From: Actinophytocola oryzae
GTDB taxonomy: Bacteria > Actinomycetota > Actinomycetes > Mycobacteriales > Pseudonocardiaceae
Reading direction: 5' to 3'
Assembly (NCBI RefSeq): GCF_004364325.1
Contig: NZ_SOCP01000001.1
Coordinates: 434,001-498,000 of the forward strand
Length of the DNA stretch: 64,000 nt
The notes below the pieces were generated by a model. It was not told the DNA's origin. It did no database searches and was given only the letters and a program-made list of their open reading frames with translations. The position numbers were made by a program, and so were the translations under genes. This document shows, piece by piece, positions 33,220-41,611 of this stretch. Each line of letters opens with the position of its first letter. The stretch's first letter is position 1.

Positions 33220-34094
33220 TCCAACAGTGGCCACACCTCTTCTGGCACCGGGTCGGCCAGCAGGGCCAGGTTCTCCGTCACCTCCGCGGGCGACCGCATA
33301 CCCGTCACCACCAGCCGCACAGCCTTGTGCCGCAACGGGAACTGGAGCGCCGCCTGCGGGAGGCGCACGCCGTGGTCGTGGCACACCCGCGCCATGGCCG
33401 CCACCCGGGCCGCCACTTCCGGCGGCGCCTCGCCGTAGAGGTACCGAGCGTTCGACGAGGCCAACAGGCCGGAGTCGAACGGCGCCGCGGCCAGTACCCC
33501 GACGCCCGCCGCGAGGCACTCGTCCAGCAGCACGCCCGCCTGGCGCCGGGTGAGGCTCCACGCGTTCGCGATCATCACCACGTCCACCACGCCGACCGCA
33601 ACCAACCGTCGGGCGGTCGTCACCGAGGTCGTGCCGACGCCGACCGACCGGACCACGCCCTCCGATCTCAGCCGGTCCAGCGTGGGAAACGTCTCGGCCA
33701 GCGCGAGGTCGAGGTGTGCGTCCGGGTCGTGCACCAACACCGTGTCCAGAAAGGACAGACCCAGCCGGCCGAGCGAACCGAGGACACCTCGCCGCACGCC
33801 GTCGCCCGCGAAGTCGAACAGCGGGTCCCGTCGCGTACCGGACGCGCGCTGGTACGGGTCGGCGATCGCCATCCGCACCCGACCGACCTTGCTCGACACC
33901 ACCACCTCGTGACGGGGCCACGTCCGCAACGCCTCGCCCAGCAACCGTTCGCCCGCGCCGTCACCGTAGCTCGGTGCCGTGTCGAAGTGCCGGATCCCGC
34001 CCTCCCACGCGGTCTCCAGCGCGGCCAGCGACTCGACGCGGCCCGCGTCGCCCCGCCCGCCGATCGGCCCGCAGCCGAATGCCAGTGCGCTCAC
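33204..34094 (-). CDS. Aldo/keto reductase
   Basis: A 296-residue aldo/keto reductase-fold protein. Catalytic residues are recognisable: Asp and Tyr in HFDTAPSYGDGAGERLLGEAL, Lys in VVSSKVGR and His in VLVHDPDAHL. The C-terminal LVVTGMRSPAEVTENL is the usual cofactor-phosphate region. It resembles the L-fucose/D-threo-aldose dehydrogenase branch, which oxidises sugars to lactones. GTG at 34094 overlaps the stop of the short crotonase-like gene. Convergent with LLM3. Confidence 0.86.
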   Translation of the reverse strand: MSALAFGCGPIGGRGDAGRVESLAALETAWEGGIRHFDTAPSYGDGAGERLLGEALRTWPRHEVVVSSKVGRVRMAIADPYQRASGTRRDPLFDFAGDGVRRGVLGSLGRLGLSFLDTVLVHDPDAHLDLALAETFPTLDRLRSEGVVRSVGVGTTSVTTARRLVAVGVVDVVMIANAWSLTRRQAGVLLDECLAAGVGVLAAAPFDSGLLASSNARYLYGEAPPEVAARVAAMARVCHDHGVRLPQAALQFPLRHKAVRLVVTGMRSPAEVTENLALLADPVPEEVWPLLDQLVT

Positions 34095-34585
34095 GACAGC
34101 TGCCGCAGCTCGGCGTCGTACTCCCGCGCCTGCTCGGCGGTCGACCGTGCCGCGACCCGCAGCGACCGCACGACCAACGCCGCCCCGGGCGAGTCGACCC
34201 GCGCCGCCGCGGGGTCGCCCCGCCGCGCCAGACCGCTGTCCCGCAACGGCGCCGCGTCCAGCGTGCCGCCGAACAGCAACGCCCGCGCGGGCACCGCACC
34301 GACCGCGGCCGGTAGCGACGAGGTCAACCCCAACGCCAGCACCGTGTCCGCGTCGACCGACACGGCGACGTCGTCGGTGACGAAACCGAGCGTCGCCGTG
34401 GCCAGCAACGCCAACGCGGACGCGTCGCACTCGCCGCTGACGACCACGACCGACGGCACCGACTCCAGCTTCCGCAGGAACCGGTCCGTGCCGCCATCGT
34501 GCCGAACGCCCGCCGCCGACACGAACGCCGCCGACCGCAGTTCCTTGGCCGCCGAGGACCAGTCCGAAAGAGACAGCTCACGCAT
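34091..34585 (-). CDS. Truncated crotonase-like protein, 164 residues
   Basis: About 60 percent of the usual crotonase length. SVPSVVVVSGECDASALALLATATLGF matches the core of an enoyl-CoA hydratase (the PVIAAVNGxxxGGGxELALA segment), and LTSSLPAAVGAVPARALLFGGTLDAAPLRDSGLA matches the following helix and the LTG..LDA region. The Gly-Gly-Gly oxyanion turn is absent and neither catalytic Glu is found. AGGGG precedes the ATG. Codon use is normal and the frame is intact, in an operon with a full hydratase upstream. It may be a non-catalytic partner subunit or a decaying gene. Confidence 0.6.
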   Translation of the reverse strand: MRELSLSDWSSAAKELRSAAFVSAAGVRHDGGTDRFLRKLESVPSVVVVSGECDASALALLATATLGFVTDDVAVSVDADTVLALGLTSSLPAAVGAVPARALLFGGTLDAAPLRDSGLARRGDPAAARVDSPGAALVVRSLRVAARSTAEQAREYDAELRQLS

Positions 34586-34650
34586 CACGAACCCCTGTCT
34601 TCCGTTGTCGCCGTCCGGTCCGAAAGGGACGCTTCGTGCATCGGGACTCC

Positions 34651-35418
34651 CTACCGTCCCGTGAACCGCGGGAATCGCTTCTCCAGCAACGCGTCGATTC
34701 CCTCGACGTGGTCCTCGGTGGCCAGCATCGCCAGCAGCTGCGCCCGCTCGTGGTCCAGTGCCGCCGACAGCGGCAGCTCCTCCGCGCGCCGCAACGCCCC
34801 GCGTGCCGCCCGCACCGCCAGTGGGCCGTTGGCCGCCACCGAGGCCGCCACCGCCACGGCGGCGGGCACCAGCCGCTCGGCAGGCACGATCCTGTGCACC
34901 AGCCCCAGCGAACGTGCCTCGAACGCGTCCACGTCGCGTCCCGTCAGCACGATCCCGGCGGCGGCGTAGCGCCCGGCGGCCCGCGCCCACCGCTGGGTGC
35001 CACCCGCCCCCGGGACCAACCCCAACCGCACCTCCGGCTGCCCGAACACGGCCGTGTCCGCCGCCACCACCAGGTCCGCGGCCAGCGCCAGCTCGCACCC
35101 GCCGCCCAGCGCGTAACCCGCGACGGCCGCCACGAGCACCGTCTCGACCCCGCCGATCCGGCGCCAGCTCGTCGCCCTGGCCGACGCCGCGTACTCGACC
35201 GGCGAGATCGAGCGCAGCAGCCGCACGTCCGCGCCCGACGCGAACAGCGACGGCCCGCCGGTCAGCACCGCGGCCCGGACGTCGGGATCGGCATCGAGTG
35301 ACTCGAGTGCGTCGGCCAGCTCGACGAGGACGTCCGTGGACAGTGCGTTGCGGTTCTCCGGCGAGTCCAGCGTGACGATGCCGACCACGTCAGAGCGGTC
35401 GACGGTGACGTTTCCCAT
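34651..35418 (-). CDS. Enoyl-CoA hydratase
   Basis: A 255-residue crotonase with intact active-site signature: oxyanion region GPSLFASGADVRLL, the GYALGGGCELALAADLVVAA segment with the first catalytic Glu, and GQPEVRLGLVPGAGGTQR with the second. It should add water to trans-2-enoyl-CoA in beta-oxidation. AAGGGG stands before the ATG. It is the first gene of a leftward operon, divergent from the acyl-CoA dehydrogenase, with an 18-bp palindrome between them. Confidence 0.88.
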   Translation of the reverse strand: MGNVTVDRSDVVGIVTLDSPENRNALSTDVLVELADALESLDADPDVRAAVLTGGPSLFASGADVRLLRSISPVEYAASARATSWRRIGGVETVLVAAVAGYALGGGCELALAADLVVAADTAVFGQPEVRLGLVPGAGGTQRWARAAGRYAAAGIVLTGRDVDAFEARSLGLVHRIVPAERLVPAAVAVAASVAANGPLAVRAARGALRRAEELPLSAALDHERAQLLAMLATEDHVEGIDALLEKRFPRFTGR

Positions 35419-35466
35419 GCGTGGCAGCCCCTTGACTTCATAGGTGCCCTGTGTACCGTTGTCAGC

Positions 35467-35484
35467 ATCTACGTCGACGTTGAT
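35467..35484. promoter_or_regulatory. 18-bp palindromic operator, third site
   Basis: ATCTACGTCGACGTTGAT, palindromic except one pair. It aligns with the two sites at 23450 and 23496 on the pattern nTCnnCnnnnACGnTGAn. It lies in the short divergent region between the hydratase and acyl-CoA dehydrogenase operons, 29 bases before the latter's ATG. The dehydrogenase also shares the leader GAGGAGTCGCG with ribBA (23516 and 35501). Confidence 0.6.
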
Positions 35485-35513
35485 TTTGGCAACCCGACAG
35501 AGGAGTCGCGACC

Positions 35514-36674
35514 ATGACGGTGCTGTGGGAACCGACGCTGGACGCCGAGGCCACGCGGTGGCGCGACGTGGCCCGCAAGGTCGCGACGGAACGCTTCGCG
35601 CCGCTTGCCGAGGAACTCGACCGCGAGCAGCGGTACCCGAGCGAGCACATCGAGACGTTCGTCGAGACAGGACTGTCCGGGATGCTCGTGCCGGCCGAGT
35701 ACGGCGGCGCAGGCCTGACGATGACCGCGATCTGTGCGGTGGTCGAGGAGGTCTCCGCCGCCTGCGCCTCCACCGGCGCGATCCTCGCCGCGCACGCCCT
35801 CGGCGCGGTCCCCCTGCTGCTGGCAGGCACGGACGAACAGAAGCGTGACATCCTCGGCCCGCTGCGTGACGGCCAGGCCGTCAGCTTCGCCCTCACCGAG
35901 CGGGGCGCGGGCAGTGACGCCGCCGCGCTCAGGGCCCGCGCCGAGGAGGACGGCGACGGTTTCCGCCTGTCCGGCGAGAAGATCTACATCGGCAACGGCA
36001 GCATCTCCACCCGGTACGTGGTCTTCGCGAAGACCGACCCGGACGCGGGTGCCCGCGGCATCACCGCGTTCATCGTCGCGGCGGACGCGCCCGGTGCGGT
36101 GGTGGACCACATCGAGGACAAGATGGGCATTCGCGGCACGCGCACCAGCAACCTCAGGCTGGACAACGTGCGTGTCGAGAGGACGGACATCCTCGGCAGG
36201 CGCGACCGTGGCCTCAAACTCGCGCTGCGGACCCTCGACCTCGGCCGCGTCACCGTTGCGGCACAAGGACTCGGCATCGCCCACGCCGCCTACCAGCTCG
36301 CCGCGCGCGAGGCCGCCCGGCGGCACACGTTCGGCAGGCCGCTCATCGAGAACCAGGGCATCGGCTTCCGCCTCGCGGACCTCGCGGTCGAGCTGTCCGC
36401 CGCCCGCATGCTCACCTACCAGGCCGCCGCGGCCCACGACGCCGGACAGCCCGTGTCGATGCCCGGCGCGATGGCGAAGCTCTACACCAGCGAGGTGGCC
36501 CACCGCGCGGTCGACCTCGCCGTGCAGGTGTTCGGCGGTGAGGGTTTCTGCAAGCCGTGCCCGGCCGAGCGGCTCTACCGCGACCAGCGCGTGCTCGAGA
36601 TCTACGAGGGCTCCTCGGAGATCCAGCGGCTCGTGCTGTCCCGCGCGATCGCGGCGGAGGTGGCGCAGGCGTGA
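35514..36674 (+). CDS. Acyl-CoA dehydrogenase 1
   Basis: A 386-residue acyl-CoA dehydrogenase of usual length. FALTERGAGSDAAALRARA and the GEKIYIGNGSIS flavin segment lie in the middle. RHTFGRPLIENQGIGFRLADLA and VQVFGGEGF are in the C-terminal domain, with catalytic Glu in LEIYEGSSEIQRLVLSRAI. It introduces the 2,3-double bond of beta-oxidation and passes electrons to ETF. It is the first gene of a nine-gene rightward operon, with AGGAG about ten bases before the ATG. Confidence 0.9.
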   Translation: MTVLWEPTLDAEATRWRDVARKVATERFAPLAEELDREQRYPSEHIETFVETGLSGMLVPAEYGGAGLTMTAICAVVEEVSAACASTGAILAAHALGAVPLLLAGTDEQKRDILGPLRDGQAVSFALTERGAGSDAAALRARAEEDGDGFRLSGEKIYIGNGSISTRYVVFAKTDPDAGARGITAFIVAADAPGAVVDHIEDKMGIRGTRTSNLRLDNVRVERTDILGRRDRGLKLALRTLDLGRVTVAAQGLGIAHAAYQLAAREAARRHTFGRPLIENQGIGFRLADLAVELSAARMLTYQAAAAHDAGQPVSMPGAMAKLYTSEVAHRAVDLAVQVFGGEGFCKPCPAERLYRDQRVLEIYEGSSEIQRLVLSRAIAAEVAQA

Positions 36675-37015
36675 CCACGCAGGTGGTCATCGAGGTCGAC
36701 GGCGCGGGCGATCTGGATGCCGCGGCGGACGGTGGCGTGGCTCGGCGGCTCGGCGACGCGTTCGCGGCTGTCCGGGAGGCGTTGCCACGTCTGGAGTCCG
36801 GCGACGGCGTGGTGATCCGGTGCACCAGCCCGGACGGCGCGCTGACCGGTGCGGTGGGGTCGTTGTGCCGGAGCCTCGCCCGTGAGGCCGCCCCGCGTGG
36901 TGTGCGTGTCAACGCCGTTCTCGCCACCGCCGAGGCCGATGTCGACGCCCTGATCGCGTTTCTGGGTAGTCCGGTGGGCGTGATGTGCACCGGTGCCGTG
37001 CTGGAGGCTGTCTGA
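36671..37015 (+). CDS. SDR C-terminal fragment-like protein, 114 residues
   Basis: The second half (GAVGSLCRSLAREAAPRGVRVNAVL, then DALIAFLGSPVGVMCTGAVLEAV) matches the C-terminal third of SDR proteins (xLTRSLAREAAPRGVRVNxVxPG and the ITG..L.VDG end). The first half has no Rossmann glycine motif, no NNAG and no YxxxK. GTG overlaps the dehydrogenase stop (GTGA), so it is translated in step with the operon. It may be a structural partner subunit or a degenerate gene. No frameshift is evident. Confidence 0.6.
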   Translation: MTTQVVIEVDGAGDLDAAADGGVARRLGDAFAAVREALPRLESGDGVVIRCTSPDGALTGAVGSLCRSLAREAAPRGVRVNAVLATAEADVDALIAFLGSPVGVMCTGAVLEAV

Positions 37016-37016
37016 A

Positions 37017-38342
37017 GTGGACACACTGCATGCCTTCGAGAGCTGGCCGGAGGACCGCATCCGCGAACACCAGCTGGCGAGGCTCCACAGCCAGCTCAAG
37101 CGGGTCCACTCGATGAGCGGCCACTACCGGCGCCAGTGGGACGAACTCGGCTGGCACCCCGACGAGCTGACCTCGCTCGACGACCTCGCCGCGCTCCCGA
37201 CCACGGACAAGGCCGACTACCAGCGCGCCATCGACGCCGACCCGCCCTACGGCGACTTCCTCGCCGTGCCAGGGGAAAGGCTCGCCAGGCTGCACTTCTC
37301 CTCCGGTACCACCGGTGCGCCGACACCGGTCGGCTGGACCCGCGACGACCTCGACCGCTGGGCAGGCCTGTACGCACGCGCCGCCTACAGCCAGGGGGTG
37401 CGGCGCGGCGACGTCTACCAGTGCCTGTTCTCCTTCGCCTGGTTGGTCGGCGGGCTCGGTGGCACGCTCGGCTACACCGAGCTGGGCGCGACCGTGATCC
37501 CCGGCGGCTCGGGCGACACCGAACGCCAGGTCGAGACGATCTTCCGGTACGGCACCACCGCGGTCGGTGGCACGCCGTCCTTCCTGCTGCACCTGGCTTC
37601 CCGTGCCCGCGACCTCGGCACGCCCCTGTCCGAGTCGAAGGTCCGCCACGTCATGGTGGGCGGCGAGCCCGGCGGCCAGATCCCGGCGACCCGCGCCCTC
37701 ATCGAACGCGAGTGGGGCGCCCGCTGCTACGACGGCTACGGCTGCCTGGAGTTCCAGCCCATCGCCTGGGAGTGCGTCGCACAGGCAGGCGGGCACCTGG
37801 CCGAGGACTTCACCTACGCCGAGGTCGTCGACCCGGTCACGAAGACGCCCGTGCCGGACGGTGAACCCGGTGTCCTCGTGCTCACCCACCTCGACAAGCA
37901 GGCCTGCCCGCTCGTCCGCTGGTGGACCGGCGACGTCGTGGTCCGCGACGCCACGGTGTGTGCCTGCGGCCGCACCCACGCGCGGCTGGCGGGCGGGGTC
38001 CGGGGCCGCGCCGACGACATGCTCGTCGTGCGTGGCGTGAACGTCTTCCCGTCCGCGGTGGAGAACGTCGTGCGGCGCACGGTCGGCGACCTCGCGGAGT
38101 TCCGCGTGGTGCTCGACCCGGCGCTCGCCGATCCCGCGACCGGGTACCCGACCGCGTTGCGGCTGCGGGTCGAGGCGCCGGACGACCGGGTCGGGGGCAC
38201 GCTCGCCGACGCAGTGCGCGCGGAGCTGAAGGTGCGCGCGGTCGTCGACATCGTCTCGCCAGGCGCGCTGCCCCGCACGACACACAAGGCGCGGCGTGTG
38301 GTCCGCGCGAACGACCCGGAGGTGGCCAACCGTGTCCCATGA
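37017..38342 (+). CDS. Phenylacetate-CoA-ligase-like (PaaK family) acyl-CoA ligase
   Basis: A 441-residue AMP-forming ligase of the PaaK type. AMP-binding loop LHFSSGTTGAPTPVGWT is at about residue 98, with YDGYGCLEFQPIAWEC in the position of the A5 motif. GRADDMLVVRGVNVFPSAVENVV and THKARRVVR close the C-terminal domain. A Cys pair (VCACGRTHARL) lies just before it, as in PaaK. It activates an aryl- or cyclic-acid to CoA. GTG at 37017 has GGAGG ten bases upstream. Confidence 0.87.
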   Translation: MDTLHAFESWPEDRIREHQLARLHSQLKRVHSMSGHYRRQWDELGWHPDELTSLDDLAALPTTDKADYQRAIDADPPYGDFLAVPGERLARLHFSSGTTGAPTPVGWTRDDLDRWAGLYARAAYSQGVRRGDVYQCLFSFAWLVGGLGGTLGYTELGATVIPGGSGDTERQVETIFRYGTTAVGGTPSFLLHLASRARDLGTPLSESKVRHVMVGGEPGGQIPATRALIEREWGARCYDGYGCLEFQPIAWECVAQAGGHLAEDFTYAEVVDPVTKTPVPDGEPGVLVLTHLDKQACPLVRWWTGDVVVRDATVCACGRTHARLAGGVRGRADDMLVVRGVNVFPSAVENVVRRTVGDLAEFRVVLDPALADPATGYPTALRLRVEAPDDRVGGTLADAVRAELKVRAVVDIVSPGALPRTTHKARRVVRANDPEVANRVP

Positions 38343-39510
38343 CGTGTTCCTGCTCGGCGCCGTACGCACGCCCAACGGGCGCTACGGCGGCAGCCTGCGT
38401 GCGACCCCGGTGGTCGAGCTGGCGACACTCGCCGCCCGCGAGGCCGTGAGCCGCGCCGGTGTCAGCCCCGAACTGGTCGAGGAGCTGGTGCTCGCGAACT
38501 GCCGCCAGGCGGGCAACGGGCCAAACCCCGGCCGACAGGTCGCGTTGCGGGCCGGGTTCCCCGAGCAGGCACCCGCGCAGACCGTCAACATGGCGTGCGC
38601 GTCGGGGCTCAAGGCGATCCAGCTCGCCCGGCAGTCCATTGTGTCCGGTGACGCGGACATCGCGGTGGCCGTCGCGGCCGAGTCCATGAGCACCATGCCC
38701 TACCTCGCGTCCGGCGCACTGCGCTGGGGTGGTGTGAAGCGCGGCGACATCCTGCTGGCCGACGGCTGGCGTGACGGCGGCACCGATCCCGTGTGCGGCC
38801 TGAACATGGGCCAGACCGCGGAGAACATCGCCGCCCGCTACGGGGTTTCCCGTGAGGACCAGGACGCCTGGTCGCTGCGCTGCCACCAGCGCGTGGCGAA
38901 CGCCTGGGAAAAGGGGTGGTTCGCGAGGCAGGTCGTCGACGTGCCGCTGCCCGACGGGGACGTGCTCGACCGCGACGAGGGGTTCCGCACCGACACGACC
39001 GCCGAACGGCTGGCGCGGCTCAAGCCGTCCTTCGTGGACGGTGGCACGGTCACCGCGGGCAACGCGAGCCAGATGGCAGACGGTGCCGCGGCCGTGGTGC
39101 TCGCGAGCGCGGACGCCGTCGCCGCACACGGGCTCACGCCCCAGGGCCGGATGCGGTCGTTCAGCGCGGTGGGTGTGGACCCGACGGTCATGGGCGTCGG
39201 CCCGACCTTCGCCGTGCCGAGGGCGCTGGAGCGGGCCGGGGTGTCCACATCGGACCTCGACCTCGTCGAGATCAACGAGGCGTTCGCCGCGCAGATCGTG
39301 CAGAACGTGCGGGAGCTGAAGCTCGACGAGGAGCGCGTGAACGTCAACGGCGGCGGCATCGCGCTCGGCCACCCCACCGGGCAGAGCGGCTGTCGGCTCG
39401 TCGTGTCGCTGTTGCACGAGCTGGGCCGCCGAGACGGCACACTGGGAGTGGCGAGTCTGTGTGTCGGCGGCGGTCAGGGCGTCGCCGCGGTGATCGAACG
39501 GGCGGCGTGA
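38332..39510 (+). CDS. Thiolase (acetyl-CoA acetyltransferase family)
   Basis: A 392-residue thiolase. The acyl-binding Cys is in NMACASGLKAIQLA, the catalytic His in GGGIALGHPTGQSGCR and the second Cys in LCVGGGQGVAAVIE. EINEAFAAQ is the family active-site loop. It cleaves 3-oxoacyl-CoA with CoA in the last step of a beta-oxidation turn. The GTG at 38332 (GGAGG nine bases before) overlaps the ligase gene by 11 bases. Symbol not assigned because several thiolase types share these motifs. Confidence 0.9.
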   Translation: MSHDVFLLGAVRTPNGRYGGSLRATPVVELATLAAREAVSRAGVSPELVEELVLANCRQAGNGPNPGRQVALRAGFPEQAPAQTVNMACASGLKAIQLARQSIVSGDADIAVAVAAESMSTMPYLASGALRWGGVKRGDILLADGWRDGGTDPVCGLNMGQTAENIAARYGVSREDQDAWSLRCHQRVANAWEKGWFARQVVDVPLPDGDVLDRDEGFRTDTTAERLARLKPSFVDGGTVTAGNASQMADGAAAVVLASADAVAAHGLTPQGRMRSFSAVGVDPTVMGVGPTFAVPRALERAGVSTSDLDLVEINEAFAAQIVQNVRELKLDEERVNVNGGGIALGHPTGQSGCRLVVSLLHELGRRDGTLGVASLCVGGGQGVAAVIERAA

Positions 39511-40880
39511 TGGCATTGCGGGTGGCGGTGGCGGGTCTCGGCCCGATGGGACGCGGCATCGCGAGGGTGTTCGCGGAGTCCGGTGCCTCGGTGACGGTGG
39601 TGGACCTCGACGCCGCGACCACCGCGGCGGGCCACGAGAAGATGCTGGCAGACGGGCCGGTCGACGTGTCCACCTCGGACAGCGTCGCCGACGCGGTGCG
39701 GGACGCGGACCTGTTCGTCGAGGCGATCGTGGAGCGGTTCGAGCCGAAGCGGGCGTTGCTCGCGCAGGTCCGCGCGGCGGGCAACGACAAGCTGGTGGTC
39801 GCCTCCAACACGTCGTCGCTGAGCATCGGCGAGCTGGGCGTCGCCTACGGCGACCCGACCCGTGTGCTCGGCATGCACTTCTTCAACCCGCCGACGAAGA
39901 TGCGCCTCGTCGAGGTCATCCGCGGCGCGCGGACCGATCCGGAGATCGTCGCCAGGGCACGGGAATGGGTCGAGGGGCTCGGCAAGACGGCCGTGCTGTG
40001 CGCCGACTCGCCGAACTTCGTCGTCAACCGGGTGTGCCGGCCGCTCTACTACGAGTCGCAGCTCCTGGTCACGCAGGGGATGACGCCCGCGGTGGTCGAC
40101 GCGGCCGTGAAGAGCGCGCTCGGCCACCGCATGGGCCCGTTGGAGCTGCTGGACTTCACCGGCCTGCACACCCACCTCGGCTCCTCGGAGACGGCGCTGC
40201 GTGAGTTCGGCGACCCGCGTTACCGGCCGATCCCGCTCACCCGCCAGCTCGTCCGCGCGGGCACGACCGGCCGCGCCGCGGGCCGCGGTTACTACGACTA
40301 CTCCCAGGGCAAACCCCGTGAGGCGCAGGTGGCGGTCCTTCGCGAGCCCCGGCCGTCCGACGCCCGCGTGCAGGTCTACCGCGCCGTCGGCTGCACCCCC
40401 GAGGACGTCATGGCGGTGCGTGACCTGGGGAAGTCCGGCCGGGTGGTCGTCGACTCGTCGGACGGCGCCTGGCGCGAGCACCTGCCACCGGGCGCGGGCT
40501 GGCTGCGGCTGCACGGCGGGTTCGCCGAGGTCGTGGCCGACGAGGTCGCCCGCATCGAGCCCGCCTACGACGCCGTCGACGCGCTCGGCGTCACGTCCGT
40601 GCCGGTGCTCGCGCTGCCGGGCCTGGTCGTGGACCGGCTCGCGCACACCATGGCCAACGAGGCGCTGACGGTGGTGGAGGAGGGCACGGCGGGCGCGGGC
40701 GACGTCGATCTCGCGCTGCGGCTGGGCATGAACCACCCGGTCGGGCCGCTCGAGTACCTGGCGAGCGTCGGCGCGCGGGACGTGCTGACGAGCCTGCGCG
40801 GCATGCTCGACGGGTTCGGCGACCCGCGTTACCGGCCCGCGCAGCTGCTGGTCCGGCAGGCCGCGGGGAGCCGGGGGTGA
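39510..40880 (+). CDS. 3-hydroxyacyl-CoA dehydrogenase (two C-terminal domains)
   Basis: A 456-residue NAD-dependent dehydrogenase. The Rossmann motif is VAGLGPMGRGIARVFAE; SNTSSLSI, the catalytic-His region MHFFNPPTKMRLVEVI and NFVVNRVCRPL follow in order. The C-terminal domain is present twice: HRMGPLELLDFTGL near residue 208 and NHPVGPLEYLASVG near 413. That doubled layout is typical of the longer PaaH-type proteins. ATG shares a base with the thiolase stop (TGATG). It oxidises the 3-hydroxyacyl-CoA made by the hydratase. Confidence 0.9.
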   Translation: MALRVAVAGLGPMGRGIARVFAESGASVTVVDLDAATTAAGHEKMLADGPVDVSTSDSVADAVRDADLFVEAIVERFEPKRALLAQVRAAGNDKLVVASNTSSLSIGELGVAYGDPTRVLGMHFFNPPTKMRLVEVIRGARTDPEIVARAREWVEGLGKTAVLCADSPNFVVNRVCRPLYYESQLLVTQGMTPAVVDAAVKSALGHRMGPLELLDFTGLHTHLGSSETALREFGDPRYRPIPLTRQLVRAGTTGRAAGRGYYDYSQGKPREAQVAVLREPRPSDARVQVYRAVGCTPEDVMAVRDLGKSGRVVVDSSDGAWREHLPPGAGWLRLHGGFAEVVADEVARIEPAYDAVDALGVTSVPVLALPGLVVDRLAHTMANEALTVVEEGTAGAGDVDLALRLGMNHPVGPLEYLASVGARDVLTSLRGMLDGFGDPRYRPAQLLVRQAAGSRG

Positions 40881-41611
40881 CCACGCTCGCCGACACCGTC
40901 GAGGCCCTCCGGCCCGGCGACACCGTCTGGCTCGGCAACTTCGGCGCGCAGCTGTTCGCGGTCGGCGAGGAGCTGGTCCGCCAGGAGAAGCGGGACCTGC
41001 ACGTGGTCCTCGCGTCCGGCGGCCTGCTGCTCGACCGGCTGGTCGGCGCGGGTGTGGTCGCCGAGGCCACGTTCGCGCACTGCTGGTCGGCCGTCGGACC
41101 CGCGCCTGCCTGGCACTTCCGGCGTGCCTGGCAGTACGGCAGCGACATCCGCTGGCACGAGCTGCCCATGGGCGTGCTCGCCGCCGCTCTGTCGGCTGCC
41201 GCGCAGGGGCTGCCGTTCGCGCCGGTGCGCGTGCACCCCGACACCGGCTACCTCGCCGACGGCTGGTCCGGGGGCATGCTGGCCACCGTGGACTCCCCGT
41301 TCGGCTCGACGACCGTGGTCCGCGCGCTGCCGCTGGACGTCGCGTTCGTGCACGCGGCCGTGGCCGACGAGCACGGCGACTGCTCGTTCGGGGCGCCGTC
41401 GGGTGAGGCCGTCGCCGCGGCGGGGGCCGCGCGGCGGGTCGTCGTGGTGGCCGAGCGCGTCGACTCGCCCGCGCGGGTGGACCTGCTCGGCATCCTCGTC
41501 GACACCGTCGTCGAGGTGCCCGGCGCGGTCGCCCCGGACGGCGTCCCCTGGCTCTACGACCGCGACATCGCCGCCTACGAGGCCTACGCCGAGCAGGGGA
41601 GGCGGGCGTGA
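40877..41611 (+). CDS. CoA-transferase family I, alpha subunit (GctA/IpdA-like)
   Basis: A 244-residue alpha subunit of the glutaconate CoA-transferase family. Landmarks are GDTVWLGNFGAQLFA, FRRAWQYGSDIRWHELPMG and HAAVADEHGDCSFGAPSGEAVAAAGAARRVVVVAE. GTG overlaps the dehydrogenase stop (GTGA) and its own stop overlaps the beta subunit start. Relatives in actinobacteria include IpdA, whose complex opens the last steroid ring. So both CoA transfer and CoA-dependent ring cleavage are possible. Confidence 0.82.
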   Translation: MTTLADTVEALRPGDTVWLGNFGAQLFAVGEELVRQEKRDLHVVLASGGLLLDRLVGAGVVAEATFAHCWSAVGPAPAWHFRRAWQYGSDIRWHELPMGVLAAALSAAAQGLPFAPVRVHPDTGYLADGWSGGMLATVDSPFGSTTVVRALPLDVAFVHAAVADEHGDCSFGAPSGEAVAAAGAARRVVVVAERVDSPARVDLLGILVDTVVEVPGAVAPDGVPWLYDRDIAAYEAYAEQGRRA

